From Bacteroidota bacterium (GTDB lineage Bacteria > Bacteroidota > Bacteroidia > Flavobacteriales > Flavobacteriaceae), in NCBI GenBank assembly GCA_027621175.1, contig JAQCCM010000001.1:124001-188000 (forward strand): DNA of 64,000 nucleotides, written 5' to 3'. The first letter of the stretch is position 1. Every line of letters begins with the position of its first letter. Positions 36,464 to 46,244 of the stretch are shown piece by piece. A program made the position numbers and the translations under genes. The notes below the pieces were generated by a model that had not been told where the DNA came from, did not search any database, and was given only the letters and a program-made list of their open reading frames with translations.

Positions 36464-37234
36464 TTACAGGGTAATGGTTAAATTATCATAAGCCAAATGT
36501 ATTCCCTCTGGTAAAGAGGTCTCCACTTTGTCGTGAAAGCCAAGCTTATGGCTGATATGTGTAAAGTATGTACGTGTTGCGCCTATACGCTGTGCAAATT
36601 CAATGGCAGCATCTAGATGTAAATGTGATGGATGCGGCTCAATTCTTAGCGCATTAACAACTAAAACATCCAACCCACTAAGTTTCGCTTCCTCATCGGG
36701 GTGAATAGAAAACATGTCCGTGATATAAGCAAATCGATCAAACCGATATCCTAAAACTTCCAAACCGTAGTGCGTGACTTTTATGGGAATAATGGGTTTT
36801 GAAACACACATAAATGGGCTTTCTGCATCAATTACATTAGATTTAACAGAGGGTGCGCCAGGATATTTATTTTCATCAGTAAAAATATAGTCAAAACGCC
36901 TTTTAAGATTCTCCATAACTCGAGACAGTCCATAAACGGGAAGTGCGCCTTGTCTAAAAACAAAAGGGCGGATATCATCTAAGCCTGCCGTATGATCTGC
37001 ATGCTCGTGTGTGAATAATAATGCATCTATTTTAGGACAACCACTCGTAAGCATTTGTTGTCGGAAATCTGGGCCGCAATCAATCACAAAATCTGCATCG
37101 TCCCATTGTACCCACACTGAGGAGCGCAATCGTTTGTCTTTTGGATTTTGACTTAGACAAACGGGATCAGTACTGCCGATAATTGGAATTCCTTGTGAAG
37201 TTCCTGTTCCTAAAAAATAAATTTTGATACCCAC
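36464..37234 (-). CDS. MBL-fold metallohydrolase (PhnP/RNase Z-like)
   Basis: 256-residue metallo-beta-lactamase-fold hydrolase. It starts GIKIYFLGTGTSQGIP, has the metal motif FTHEHADHTAGLDDIRPF (HxHxDH) and late histidines YFTHISHKLGFHD. It resembles PhnP-type cyclic phosphodiesterases, but no phosphonate genes are nearby. The start codon is GTG at 37234, only 4 bases after a TAATTTTG -7 box, so the mRNA may be leaderless. A small membrane protein gene follows 1 base later. Substrate not known. Confidence 0.85.
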   Translation of the reverse strand: MGIKIYFLGTGTSQGIPIIGSTDPVCLSQNPKDKRLRSSVWVQWDDADFVIDCGPDFRQQMLTSGCPKIDALLFTHEHADHTAGLDDIRPFVFRQGALPVYGLSRVMENLKRRFDYIFTDENKYPGAPSVKSNVIDAESPFMCVSKPIIPIKVTHYGLEVLGYRFDRFAYITDMFSIHPDEEAKLSGLDVLVVNALRIEPHPSHLHLDAAIEFAQRIGATRTYFTHISHKLGFHDKVETSLPEGIHLAYDNLTITL

Positions 37235-37238
37235 CCAA

Positions 37239-37246
37239 CAAAATTA
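37239..37246 (-). promoter_or_regulatory. -7 box TAATTTTG for MBL hydrolase
   Basis: Perfect TAnnTTTG on the minus strand, 4 bases from the GTG start at 37234, implying transcription begins at or within the start codon. Confidence 0.55.
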
Positions 37247-37280
37247 CACGATTGATACCTAAGCTTGAGGATAAGTTTTA

Positions 37281-37288
37281 TAATTTTG
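37281..37288 (+). promoter_or_regulatory. -7 box TAATTTTG for the 478-residue protein gene
   Basis: Perfect TAnnTTTG on the plus strand, 15 bases before the ATG at 37304. TTG at 37265 is 13 bases upstream, shorter than usual. Confidence 0.55.
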
Positions 37289-37303
37289 AGAAAACTTCTA
37301 CAC

Positions 37304-38740
37304 ATGCCATTAAAATTAGCTGGTGATCAACCTTTTGAAAACACACCTTCTTTAGAGGCAAAAGCCCTACGAATAAACTTAAACGATAATATTTACGGTA
37401 CCTTTGCAGAAATTGGCGCCGGCCAAGAAGTGGTACGCCATTTTTTTAGATGTGGTGGCGCATCTGGAACCATCGCAAAAACCATGAGTGCCTACGACAA
37501 AGACTTTAGCGACGCCATTTATGGCCGTGAAGATGATGGTAGATATGTGTCTGAGTCCAGACTAAATAAAATGCTGGAATGGGAAATTGGGTTACTTGAA
37601 AAGCGTATAGACCGTAAAAAAAATAAGGATAAATTATTTTTCACCTACGCAAATACCGTAACCACGATAGATTTTGCAAAGAAATTTAAAGGTCATGGTT
37701 GGATCGGAATCAAGTTTCAAACCAAACCTGACGAGCCTTATTCGATGATAACATCTCATATACGCTTCAAGGAAAATGACGCAAAGTCGCAACAATTAAC
37801 TTTAGGCGTGATGGGTGTCAATCTGATTTACGGGGCGTTTTATCAAAACGATCGTCCAAAGAGAATGATGCAGTATTTATTTGATCATATTGACAGGGAA
37901 GCCATTGAAATCGATACCATAAATTTCACAGGTCCATTGTTTAAAGATGTTGACAATCGTTTGATGAGTTTAGAACTTGTTCGATTGGGTATGACAGATG
38001 CCGTTATGTTTGGTCCAGATGGTAATAATTTATTACCAGCTCGTGAGTTGTACAAGAAAAATATCATTGCGCTTCGTGGTAGCTTTAGACCTGTAACTAA
38101 AGTAAATGTGGACATGTATCAAAAATCCTTAGAGATATTTGAAAAAGAAGCTGATTCTGACCCAAACAAAACACTTGTTGTTTTTGAAATTACACTTTCA
38201 AACTTGATGACCACAGGTAAAATCGATGAAGAAGATTTTATGCACAGAGCACGTTTATTATGCTCGCTTGGGCAAACGGTTATGATTTCTAATTTTAAAG
38301 AGTATTACCGCCTTGTCGAATATTTCTCAGAATATACAGAGAAGAAAATTCGTCTAACCATGGGGGTGAATAACCTCATTGAAATTTTTAATGAAAAGTA
38401 TTATCGACACCTAAGTGGTGGTATATTGGAAGCGTTTGGCAAACTGTTCTTTAAGAATCTAAAAGTCTATCTATACCCTATTCTTGACCCAAAAAATGGC
38501 GGTATCATTGACAGCAATTCAATACGTGTACACCCACGGTTAAAGGAGCTCTATAATTTCTTTAAATACAATAGTAAAGTCATTGATATTTTGGACTACA
38601 ACACAGAAGATATGAAGATTTATTCAAAAGATGTTTTAGACCAGATAAAAGCTGGCGAAAGAGGTTGGGAAAATAAACTTCCGCCAGGTGTATCTAAACT
38701 GATTAAAAGTAAAAAGCTATTCGGATATACAACTCCTTAA
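37304..38740 (+). CDS. Conserved 478-residue protein of unknown function
   Basis: Begins MPLKLAGDQPFENTPSLEAKALRINLND, a strongly conserved Bacteroidota start, so ATG 37304 is preferred over the track's 37265. I recall relatives annotated as nicotinate-nucleotide adenylyltransferase or even TonB receptor; neither the HxGH nucleotidyltransferase motif nor a barrel is visible. Conserved-looking parts are NIYGTFAEIGAGQEVVRHFF, FTYANTVTTIDFA, DAVMFGPDGNNLLPA and LRGSFRPVTKVNVDMY. The protein is soluble and cytoplasmic with no signal peptide. It is a single-gene unit with its own -7 box. Confidence 0.85.
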   Translation: MPLKLAGDQPFENTPSLEAKALRINLNDNIYGTFAEIGAGQEVVRHFFRCGGASGTIAKTMSAYDKDFSDAIYGREDDGRYVSESRLNKMLEWEIGLLEKRIDRKKNKDKLFFTYANTVTTIDFAKKFKGHGWIGIKFQTKPDEPYSMITSHIRFKENDAKSQQLTLGVMGVNLIYGAFYQNDRPKRMMQYLFDHIDREAIEIDTINFTGPLFKDVDNRLMSLELVRLGMTDAVMFGPDGNNLLPARELYKKNIIALRGSFRPVTKVNVDMYQKSLEIFEKEADSDPNKTLVVFEITLSNLMTTGKIDEEDFMHRARLLCSLGQTVMISNFKEYYRLVEYFSEYTEKKIRLTMGVNNLIEIFNEKYYRHLSGGILEAFGKLFFKNLKVYLYPILDPKNGGIIDSNSIRVHPRLKELYNFFKYNSKVIDILDYNTEDMKIYSKDVLDQIKAGERGWENKLPPGVSKLIKSKKLFGYTTP

Positions 38741-38744
38741 TAAT

Positions 38745-39194
38745 TTATCCTTCTAAAATTTGAGCTGCGTGATCTTTGGTTTTCACCTTGCTAATGACGC
38801 GCACAATTGTTCCTGTTTCGTCTATAACAAATGTGGTGCGAATAATCCCCTCATACGCTTTGCCTTGAAATTTTTTTGGCCCCCAAACGCCAAAGGCTTT
38901 AATAGCAACATGATCTTCATCAGCCAATAATGGGTATGGAAACCCAAACTTTGTAACAAAACCGGCTTGCTTTTTTACCGAGTCTGCACTGACGCCTAAC
39001 AGCTCGTAACCTTCCGCTTGAAGCGCTGCATAGTTATCACTCAAATTACACGCCTCAGCGGTACAACCAGGTGTATTGGCACGAGGATAAAAAAACACGA
39101 TTAACTTTTTACCGGCATAATCTGTGTGTGTTACAGCCTCGCCTAAATGATTTACACCTGAAAAGGCAGGTATTTTGTTTCCTTCTTGTAGCAT
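38745..39194 (-). CDS. bcp: Thioredoxin-dependent thiol peroxidase (BCP/PrxQ)
   Basis: 149-residue peroxiredoxin. The peroxidatic cysteine is in FYPRANTPGCTAEACNLSD; a second cysteine 5 residues later (EACNL) is the resolving residue of the PrxQ type. It detoxifies hydroperoxides with thioredoxin in the cytoplasm. Convergent with the 478-residue protein gene and divergent from nth, with 31 bases between the starts. The standard length and motifs make the call firm. Confidence 0.93.
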   Translation of the reverse strand: MLQEGNKIPAFSGVNHLGEAVTHTDYAGKKLIVFFYPRANTPGCTAEACNLSDNYAALQAEGYELLGVSADSVKKQAGFVTKFGFPYPLLADEDHVAIKAFGVWGPKKFQGKAYEGIIRTTFVIDETGTIVRVISKVKTKDHAAQILEG

Positions 39195-39225
39195 TTTTGT
39201 AAATTTAGACTATAAAAATACGAAA

Positions 39226-39882
39226 ATGAACAAAGCCGAGAAGGTTGCATTTGTAATGAAAAAATTAGAAGATCTTTATCCTACTATTCCCATACCATTA
39301 GACCACAAAGACCCTTATACATTGCTGATAGCTGTTTTGTTATCCGCACAAAGCACTGACGTTCGCGTAAATAAGATTACACCTCTACTTTTTGCCAAAG
39401 CCGACAACCCTACAGATATGGTAAAATTAAGTGTAGCGGAAATTAGAGAAATCATAAAACCTGTGGGGCTTTCGCCCATGAAATCAAAAGGAATTCACGG
39501 GCTATCAGAAATTTTACTTGAAAAGCATAACGGGGAGGTCCCGCAAAGTTTTGAAGCGTTAGAAGCACTTCCAGCGGTAGGGCACAAAACGGCAAGTGTT
39601 GTCATGGCGCAGGCTTTTGGTGTACCTGCTTTTCCAGTGGACACACATATTCACCGTCTAATGTGTCGCTGGGGTTTTACAAATGGAAAAAGCGTCATAC
39701 AGACTGAACGCGACGCAAAACGATTGTTTCCAAAAGAAAAATGGAACGACTTGCACTTACAAATCATATGGTATGGAAGAGAATATTGCCCCGCAAGAGG
39801 TTGGGATATAACTAAAGACATCATAACCCAAACTGTTGGTAGAAAAACGGTACTAAAGAAGCACGGTTTTAATTTGCTATAA
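39226..39882 (+). CDS. nth: Endonuclease III lacking the 4Fe-4S cysteines
   Basis: Bifunctional DNA glycosylase/AP lyase for oxidised pyrimidines, 218 residues. The track's 39175 start runs into the divergent bcp gene; the ATG at 39226 gives the normal MNKAEKVAFVMKKL. The helix-hairpin-helix EALPAVGHKTASVVM carries the catalytic lysine, and FPVDTHIHRL the catalytic aspartate. The usual C-x6-C-x2-C-x5-C iron-sulfur loop is reduced to a single Cys in REYCPARGWDITKDIITQ, so this enzyme should lack the cluster. The end overlaps a small antisense-direction gene by 14 bases. Confidence 0.92.
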   Translation: MNKAEKVAFVMKKLEDLYPTIPIPLDHKDPYTLLIAVLLSAQSTDVRVNKITPLLFAKADNPTDMVKLSVAEIREIIKPVGLSPMKSKGIHGLSEILLEKHNGEVPQSFEALEALPAVGHKTASVVMAQAFGVPAFPVDTHIHRLMCRWGFTNGKSVIQTERDAKRLFPKEKWNDLHLQIIWYGREYCPARGWDITKDIITQTVGRKTVLKKHGFNLL

Positions 39883-40009
39883 AATCCAAGGATGTGTTGC
39901 GTGATTCTAACAATTCGTAAGCCGCAGCAAACTGCATTATTAGGTGTAAGGATTTTTTAGATGGTGCAGGTGTGTTTTTTGAAAAAGATAGTGTGTAAAG
40001 TTTATCCAT
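39869..40009 (-). CDS. Small protein downstream of the ECF sigma factor
   Basis: 46 codons from ATG 40009 to TAA 39869, too short for the track. The peptide reads MDKLYTLSFSKNTPAPSKKS then LHLIMQFAAAYELLESRNTS. It starts 38 bases after the sigma-factor stop on the same strand. It has no signal peptide. Small basic-to-amphipathic proteins in this position recur, as I recall, in Flavobacteriaceae. A role with the sigma factor is a possibility only; it is far too small to be a membrane anti-sigma. Confidence 0.5.
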   Translation of the reverse strand: MDKLYTLSFSKNTPAPSKKSLHLIMQFAAAYELLESRNTSLDFIAN

Positions 40010-40046
40010 TAATTTGTTTAATGAAATAACGCTTCATGCTATATAA

Positions 40047-40628
40047 TTATTGCGTCATGGTTAAGTTACGATCTTCAATTAATTTTCTAAGATTAATAAG
40101 CCCATAGCGCATTCTTCCAAGCGACGTATTGATGCTAACATTTGTCCGTTCAGCAATCTCTTTAAAGCTCATATCTTGATACAAACGCATTCTTAAAACT
40201 TCATATTGATTTTCAGGAAGCTCAAGGATCAATGTGTTCAAATCTTCTTTAATTTGGGTGTTTATGAGCAGGTCCTCAATATTTTGTGAAGGCTCAGAAA
40301 CTCGATAAAAAACATCTTTTTCTGCATCGTGTGATTCGTACTTTGGCATACGTTGTTGACGTCTAAAATGATCCACAATAAGGTTATGTGCAATACGCAT
40401 AGCCCAAGATAAAAAACGACCATCATCGTTATAACTTCCTTTTTTTAGGGTTTTTATGACCTTAATAAAGGTGTCTTGAAAAATGTCGTCGGTTAATTCT
40501 CTATCCTTAACTTTAGAATAAATAAAACTGTATATACGTTGTTTATACCTGGAAAGAAGCGTTTCGAAGGCTTCGTTATTACCGCTTAAATACTGCTGTA
40601 TTAAAATATTATCTGTGATCATAGACAT
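40047..40628 (-). CDS. ECF-type RNA polymerase sigma factor (RpoE-like)
   Basis: 193-residue sigma-70 family factor with region 2 (LTDDIFQDTFIKVIKTL and GRFLSWAMRIAHNLIVDHFRRQ) and region 4 with a helix-turn-helix (YQDMSFKEIAERTNVSINTSLGRMRYGLINL). Cytoplasmic, directs polymerase to specific promoters. No anti-sigma gene with a membrane span is next to it; a 46-residue ORF follows. ATG at 40622 is an equally good start (MITDNI). A TATATTTG -7 box lies 69 bases upstream, with a TTG 20 bases further. Confidence 0.92.
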   Translation of the reverse strand: MSMITDNILIQQYLSGNNEAFETLLSRYKQRIYSFIYSKVKDRELTDDIFQDTFIKVIKTLKKGSYNDDGRFLSWAMRIAHNLIVDHFRRQQRMPKYESHDAEKDVFYRVSEPSQNIEDLLINTQIKEDLNTLILELPENQYEVLRMRLYQDMSFKEIAERTNVSINTSLGRMRYGLINLRKLIEDRNLTMTQ

Positions 40629-40697
40629 GATTTACTCTTTTTGAATGAAACAAAATGTGTTGAGTAAAAATGTCTTTATAGGCGTTAATTTGAATTA

Positions 40698-40728
40698 CAA
40701 ATATAAAAACATATTTGATATAGAACAA
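40698..40728 (-). promoter_or_regulatory. Promoter for the ECF sigma gene
   Basis: Minus-strand TATATTTG (40698-40705, perfect) with TTG at 40726-40728, 20 bases upstream. Both elements fit the Bacteroidota promoter. The leader would be about 65 bases. Confidence 0.6.
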
Positions 40729-40793
40729 ATACTCAACTTTGTACGGTTATATCTATTTGAATCAATATCTTTAAAGCTTCGATTTTAAAAGCG

Positions 40794-43556
40794 TTGAAAA
40801 AAGAAAAATATATTGAAATAAAGGGAGCGCAAATGCACAATCTCAAAAATGTAGATGTGCAAATTCCTAGAAACAAACTTGTGGTTATTACTGGATTATC
40901 TGGTTCGGGAAAATCTAGCCTAGCTTTCGATACGCTTTATGCTGAGGGACAGCGACGTTATGTAGAAAGTTTATCTTCGTATGCGCGGCAATTTTTAGGC
41001 CGGCTGAACAAACCCAAAGTTGAACAAATTAACGGTATCGCGCCTGCCATTGCTATTGAGCAAAAAGTCATCAGCAACAATCCACGATCTACTGTAGGAA
41101 CAACTACCGAAATTTACGATTACCTTAAACTTTTGTTTGCTCGCATAGGTAAAACATACTCCCCCATCTCTGGAAAAGAAGTCAAAAAAGATGACACCAA
41201 AGATGTTTTGGCTTATCTTAAATGCATGGATGAAGGCACAAAACTTTTAGTGCTCGCGCCAATACAAATTGCTAAAAACAGAACCCTACAAGGCACCTTA
41301 GACGTGTATAAACAGCAAGGTTATGCACGCCTTTGGTTAAACAATAAGATGGTACGTATCGACGAAGTCATACCCTCCAAAAAAGATGATATTTCGCTTA
41401 TTGTTGATCGAATTGTTTTAAAGCATGATGAAGATTTTTTCCATCGTGTAGCAGAATCCATCGAAACGGCATTTCACGAGGGCAGTGGAACACTGCGGGT
41501 TCATAATTTATCAAATAATGCGCAACGGGAATTTTCCAACAGGTTTGCACTAGACGGAATCACATTCACCCCTCCTAACGAACATATGTTCAGCTTTAAC
41601 AATCCGCTTGGCGCATGTCCAGATTGTGAGGGTTATGGAGATTTGATAGGTATTGACGAGCAACTCGTTATTCCAAATACAAACTTATCGGTGTTTGGTG
41701 AAGCTGTTGCGCCTTGGAAAGGGGAACGTTTGCAACGGTACAAAAACGACTTTGTAGAAAATGCCTATTTATTCGATTTCCCAGTACATAAGCCCTACTT
41801 TGAATTAAGTCAAACCCAGAAAAAAACACTCTGGGAAGGCAACAAATATGTGAAAGGGCTCAACCACTTTTTTGCGAAATTGGAAGTTAAAAACTATAAA
41901 ATTCAAAACCGTGTACTATTATCCCGCTATCGGGGCAGGACTGTTTGCAGTGCTTGTAATGGAAAGCGGCTAAATACAGCAGCTACTTACGTTCGTGTTG
42001 ACCAATATACCCTCTCTGATTTGGTTGATATGCCCATCGATGCACTAACCAAAACAATGTTGTCATTGAAATTATCGGAACATCAACAACACATTGCACG
42101 ACGGTTATTGGTAGAAATAAATGACCGATTGCATTTTTTAAATCAGGTCGGGTTGGGTTATTTAACCCTAAACCGAAGAGCAAACACGCTTTCGGGTGGC
42201 GAGTCACAACGCATTAACCTTGCAACATCATTGGGGAGTAGTTTGGTTGGATCGTTATACATATTGGATGAACCCAGTATTGGACTGCATCCAAAAGATA
42301 CGGCCAAACTGATTGAAGTACTTCTAAAACTGCGCGATTTGGGCAATACGGTTATTGTTGTGGAACACGACGATGATATCATGCACGCAGCAGATGAAAT
42401 CATAGATTTAGGTCCAGATGCAGGAGTTTTTGGTGGCGAAGTAGTAGCGCAAGGAAGCATTGAAAAAATACTTCAAGCCGATACGTGGACAGGGAAATAT
42501 CTCTCTGGAAAAGCTGTAATTACACTTCCGAAAAAGCGTAAAAAGCCCACGCATGAGTTACGTATCGTTGGTGCTAGAGAACATAATTTAAAAAATATCA
42601 ATGTGTCTTTTCCGTTGCATATGCTTACCGTTGTAACGGGAGTTTCTGGAAGTGGTAAAAGCACGCTTGTGAAAGATATTTTATTGCCCGCCGTAAAAAA
42701 GGAAAAAGATATTTATGGTGACAAATGTGGTGAGTTTTCTGCACTAGAGGGCGATTTGGATAGCTTTGATGACATTCAATATATCTCTCAAAAACCGATT
42801 GGATTATCCTCTAGATCTAATCCTGTCACCTATATTAAGGCGTATGATGACATTCGGAAACTTTATGCGCAACAAAGCGTTTCCAAACAGCGCGGGTTTC
42901 AATCCAAACATTTTTCATTTAATGTAGATGGGGGAAGATGCCCCAACTGTAAAGGGGAGGGAACCGTGAAAATTGAAATGCAATTTATGGCAGACGTTGA
43001 TTTGGTTTGCGATGAGTGCAACGGAAAACGCTTTAAAAAAGAAGTATTAGAAGTCAAGTTTGAAGGGAAATCCATTCACGATTTACTCACCATGAGTATT
43101 GATGAGGCTATTGCCTTTTTTCAGCTTCATAAACAAACCAAAATTGCGGACAGATTGCAACCCCTCCAAGATGTAGGCATGGGGTATGTTGCCCTAGGAC
43201 AGTCTTCCTCTACCCTATCTGGTGGCGAGGCACAGCGTATAAAACTGGCAAGTTTTCTACTCAAAGGCGCTCAGAAGAACAAGACCTTATTTTTATTTGA
43301 TGAGCCAACCACGGGGCTACATATGCACGACATCAACAAACTTGTTGGATCGTTTCGAGCTCTTATTTCGCGTGGGCATTCGCTTGTCGTAATTGAACAT
43401 AATATTGGACTCATAGAACAAGCAGATTACATCATCGACTTGGGTCCTGAGGGCGGTACAAAAGGAGGAAATATTTTAGCGACGGGAACTCCAGAAGAAG
43501 TAAATAATAACAAGAAGTCTAGCTTATACAACTACTTGTTTAAGAGAAATGCTTAA
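40794..43556 (+). CDS. uvrA: Excinuclease ABC subunit UvrA
   Basis: Damage-sensing ATPase of nucleotide excision repair, 920 residues. Walker A motifs are GLSGSGKSS (near residue 35) and GVSGSGKST (near 618). The two ABC signatures are [14 protein letters not shown] and [13 protein letters not shown]. Zinc-finger cysteines are [17 protein letters not shown] and [16 protein letters not shown]. The start is TTG at 40794; no ATG lies in frame upstream near the normal N-terminus ([19 protein letters not shown]). It overlaps the convergent flippase gene by 17 bases. Confidence 0.95.
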   Translation: MKKEKYIEIKGAQMHNLKNVDVQIPRNKLVVITGLSGSGKSSLAFDTLYAEGQRRYVESLSSYARQFLGRLNKPKVEQINGIAPAIAIEQKVISNNPRSTVGTTTEIYDYLKLLFARIGKTYSPISGKEVKKDDTKDVLAYLKCMDEGTKLLVLAPIQIAKNRTLQGTLDVYKQQGYARLWLNNKMVRIDEVIPSKKDDISLIVDRIVLKHDEDFFHRVAESIETAFHEGSGTLRVHNLSNNAQREFSNRFALDGITFTPPNEHMFSFNNPLGACPDCEGYGDLIGIDEQLVIPNTNLSVFGEAVAPWKGERLQRYKNDFVENAYLFDFPVHKPYFELSQTQKKTLWEGNKYVKGLNHFFAKLEVKNYKIQNRVLLSRYRGRTVCSACNGKRLNTAATYVRVDQYTLSDLVDMPIDALTKTMLSLKLSEHQQHIARRLLVEINDRLHFLNQVGLGYLTLNRRANTLSGGESQRINLATSLGSSLVGSLYILDEPSIGLHPKDTAKLIEVLLKLRDLGNTVIVVEHDDDIMHAADEIIDLGPDAGVFGGEVVAQGSIEKILQADTWTGKYLSGKAVITLPKKRKKPTHELRIVGAREHNLKNINVSFPLHMLTVVTGVSGSGKSTLVKDILLPAVKKEKDIYGDKCGEFSALEGDLDSFDDIQYISQKPIGLSSRSNPVTYIKAYDDIRKLYAQQSVSKQRGFQSKHFSFNVDGGRCPNCKGEGTVKIEMQFMADVDLVCDECNGKRFKKEVLEVKFEGKSIHDLLTMSIDEAIAFFQLHKQTKIADRLQPLQDVGMGYVALGQSSSTLSGGEAQRIKLASFLLKGAQKNKTLFLFDEPTTGLHMHDINKLVGSFRALISRGHSLVVIEHNIGLIEQADYIIDLGPEGGTKGGNILATGTPEEVNNNKKSSLYNYLFKRNA

Positions 43557-45000
43557 ATCGGTTTTGTAACATCTGATGTAATGTTGGAGACAGCTTTAAG
43601 CCAACTACTCCACTGGCATACATTGCCGTAATCATAATCGATTTAAGAATAATTTCCCAAAAAGGATGTGCGTTAAATTGCACAAAAGACATCCCCCAAA
43701 ACACGATCCCAATAAGCAAGAAAGCATAAAGCGTATGTTTTCCGTAGGGCTGTGATCCAAAATATGCATATACATATCCCATGCGAATAAACGTAAATAA
43801 GACCACCAGGGCCAGTGTAGTGCCTGCAGCACCGTTAATGCCAAATTTCGGAATGAATATAACATTTCCTATGACTACAAAAACGGCCATACATATGGTT
43901 AGCAGTAATGCCGTTTGGTATTTTTTTGAATTGATTAGAATGGTTGTAGAAGCCCCCGAACTCATAGAAACAAGTTTGGCAAAAGAAATCATCAATACTA
44001 CCCAAATGGCATTTCCGTAGCCCTTATCGTTTAACAATTCAAAAAGCGATGCTATATTCCCATTTACCAGAAGAAAAAACCATCCTGCTAAAAGCAATAA
44101 GTTTATGGAACTGTCCTTGTAAAGTTTTGCAAGCTGGCTTGTATTCTTTTCGTTTATGGCTTTTGCGATCATTGGGTTTAAAATCTGAAACAAGGCACGT
44201 CCAGGAACCTCAATAAGTGTAGCGGTATAAATGGCAACGGAATAAAAGCCTGTTTGACTAATATCCAAATATTGCGGAAGCATTGATTTATCGATGTCAA
44301 TAATTAAACTTCCCGCAGAAGCCGCTAAAATCAAATATAAACTATACCGTATGAGTTCGTTTAGGTTTTTAGGTTTTTGAAAGTTGAATTTTGGAAGTTT
44401 AATCCGGAATGCAATGACAACCATAAGTACCAAACGCAAATAGTAGAAACCCACAAGAAGTCCAAAAAAAGCATTTAAATCGATTATGTTCCCTGCATAA
44501 AGCAATAATAATATTAAAATGCTAAGTCGTGGATAAATTTCTTTGAGTGTATTCCCAAGGACGGATTTAAAATGAACCCTAGCCCAAGAATAAAAAACTT
44601 CAAAATAGGCGGTTGCAAAAGCAACAGCAAAAATCACCCAAGTATAAGTCCCAATAATGGGGTTTTTAACCGAGAGCAATGCAGCAACACTATCGTGAAA
44701 AAAAACAGCAACAAAACCCAAAGGCAACGCAATAAGCAAGGGCAGCAACACCACATAAGATAGAAATCCTTGCTGTTCGTTTTCGGGGTAACTGCTATGA
44801 AACTTGATGATGGTTTGTGCAACACCAAATCCAATAAGCGGCATCAAAAGGTTAGAAACGGACAACAAAAAAACGACCAAACCTTGCTTCTCAGCGCCAA
44901 AAAAATAGGGATATAAAACCAACGTATTCACAGCACCAATAGCAAAACCAAGCATGATACTGACTAAGTTTTTTGTAGATTGTGACGTAAGGTTGTTCAT
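43540..45000 (-). CDS. Polysaccharide flippase (Wzx-like, MATE/MOP superfamily)
   Basis: 486 residues with 12-14 hydrophobic helices. The N-terminal segment LVSIMLGFAIGAVNTLVLYPYFFG and the C-terminal polysaccharide-synthesis helices are typical of lipid-linked glycan flippases that turn undecaprenyl-linked sugars across the inner membrane. It is the last gene of a three-gene operon: YfhO-like protein, glycosyltransferase, flippase, with overlaps of 8 and 4 bases. That context suggests a surface glycan role. Confidence 0.82.
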   Translation of the reverse strand: MNNLTSQSTKNLVSIMLGFAIGAVNTLVLYPYFFGAEKQGLVVFLLSVSNLLMPLIGFGVAQTIIKFHSSYPENEQQGFLSYVVLLPLLIALPLGFVAVFFHDSVAALLSVKNPIIGTYTWVIFAVAFATAYFEVFYSWARVHFKSVLGNTLKEIYPRLSILILLLLYAGNIIDLNAFFGLLVGFYYLRLVLMVVIAFRIKLPKFNFQKPKNLNELIRYSLYLILAASAGSLIIDIDKSMLPQYLDISQTGFYSVAIYTATLIEVPGRALFQILNPMIAKAINEKNTSQLAKLYKDSSINLLLLAGWFFLLVNGNIASLFELLNDKGYGNAIWVVLMISFAKLVSMSSGASTTILINSKKYQTALLLTICMAVFVVIGNVIFIPKFGINGAAGTTLALVVLFTFIRMGYVYAYFGSQPYGKHTLYAFLLIGIVFWGMSFVQFNAHPFWEIILKSIMITAMYASGVVGLKLSPTLHQMLQNRFKHFS

Positions 45001-46244
45001 GCGTTTTCCAATATGAGCGTTAAATAGTTTTCTGCTATTGCTTTACGTTGATAGGATTCTATTTTTTTAGTTTGAAATGGAATTTCAGTTGTTGTAAACC
45101 ACCGTAATAATGTGGATTTAATCAGCTCTTTCTCTTTAAAAGAGGCGTAAACACCCAATTCATGTAATGTAAATAAAGATTCCATATCACTGGGCTTAGG
45201 GCCAATTCCAAGCACGGGACGATTCGCCGCCATATATTCAAATAATTTTCCGTGGATGATGTTGTGTGTGTTTGGCATATCAATTCCCAACAATAATAGG
45301 ACTTTTGCGAGTGGCAAGCGCTTATCCAGTTCCATTTTTGATTGATACCCTAAAAATCTTACCCACTTTTCTATGCCAAATCTACGTACATCTTCCTTGA
45401 CACTTTCTGCGACCTTACCATAGATTTCGAGTGTAAATTGGGATGCAAAATCGTTGTTTTCTTGTGCGAGTTCTGAAATGGCTTCCCATAGTAGTATTGG
45501 ATTTTGCTGTGCTTTTAAACTTCCAGCATAGACCATCGCTTCTTTATTGTTTTTTGATTGTGGTAATATTTGTTCATAGCCGTTTGTGAAAACTGAAATC
45601 GCTTTGGTGTGTTTTTCAAATTCCTTTGCTAAAGACGGGGCAGTAACCACTACCCTATCTGCAGTTTTTAAAACGCATTCTTGCAACTGTTCGTGTTTCC
45701 GTTTTGTTCCTTTAATCATGGGTAAACTCTCGTTTTGGAAAAAACCCACCCATGGATCACGAAAATCCGCAATCCAATGCACGTCACATTCTTTTTTTAT
45801 TTTTAACCCAATGAGGTGCATCGAATGTGGTGGTCCAGATGTGATTAGTACATCAAAGGGTGTTTTTGCATGGGATTTTAAAACGGCTTTGGCAGCTGAT
45901 TTTGACCAAAACACGCGTGCGTCTGGAATAAAGAAATTGGCGCGTACATAACGCATCAAATGGCTTTTTATACTTTTTTCTTGTCCAACATTTTCGCCTA
46001 TTGCTTTTTTACTTTTTTGCAATGGCTCCCATCCATCAACATAAACCACATCAATACTCTTGTTTATTTTATATACCAATGCGTTGTCTGACTCTGCAAC
46101 TCGTGGAGTAGCAGGTGTGAACACTGTTATTTTCATCCCCTTTTTGGCAAAAAAGTTTGCAAAAAACAACCAACGCTGTACGCCCGAACCACCTGAGGGA
46201 GGCCAATAATAGACCACTAACGCAATATGTTTGAAATTATCCAA
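44997..46244 (-). CDS. Glycosyltransferase (GT4-like)
   Basis: 415-residue cytoplasmic glycosyltransferase. The N-terminal Rossmann-like half starts HIALVVYYWPPSGGSGVQRWLFFANFFAKKG, and the middle has DVLITSGPPHSMHLIGLKIK. The C-terminal donor-binding half has YAGSLKAQQNPILLWEAI and NIIHGKLFEYMAANRPVLGIG, where the acidic residue should contact the nucleotide-sugar. The sugar is not predictable. It overlaps the flippase by 4 bases and the YfhO-like gene by 8, so the three proteins are made together. Confidence 0.87.
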   Translation of the reverse strand: MDNFKHIALVVYYWPPSGGSGVQRWLFFANFFAKKGMKITVFTPATPRVAESDNALVYKINKSIDVVYVDGWEPLQKSKKAIGENVGQEKSIKSHLMRYVRANFFIPDARVFWSKSAAKAVLKSHAKTPFDVLITSGPPHSMHLIGLKIKKECDVHWIADFRDPWVGFFQNESLPMIKGTKRKHEQLQECVLKTADRVVVTAPSLAKEFEKHTKAISVFTNGYEQILPQSKNNKEAMVYAGSLKAQQNPILLWEAISELAQENNDFASQFTLEIYGKVAESVKEDVRRFGIEKWVRFLGYQSKMELDKRLPLAKVLLLLGIDMPNTHNIIHGKLFEYMAANRPVLGIGPKPSDMESLFTLHELGVYASFKEKELIKSTLLRWFTTTEIPFQTKKIESYQRKAIAENYLTLILENA

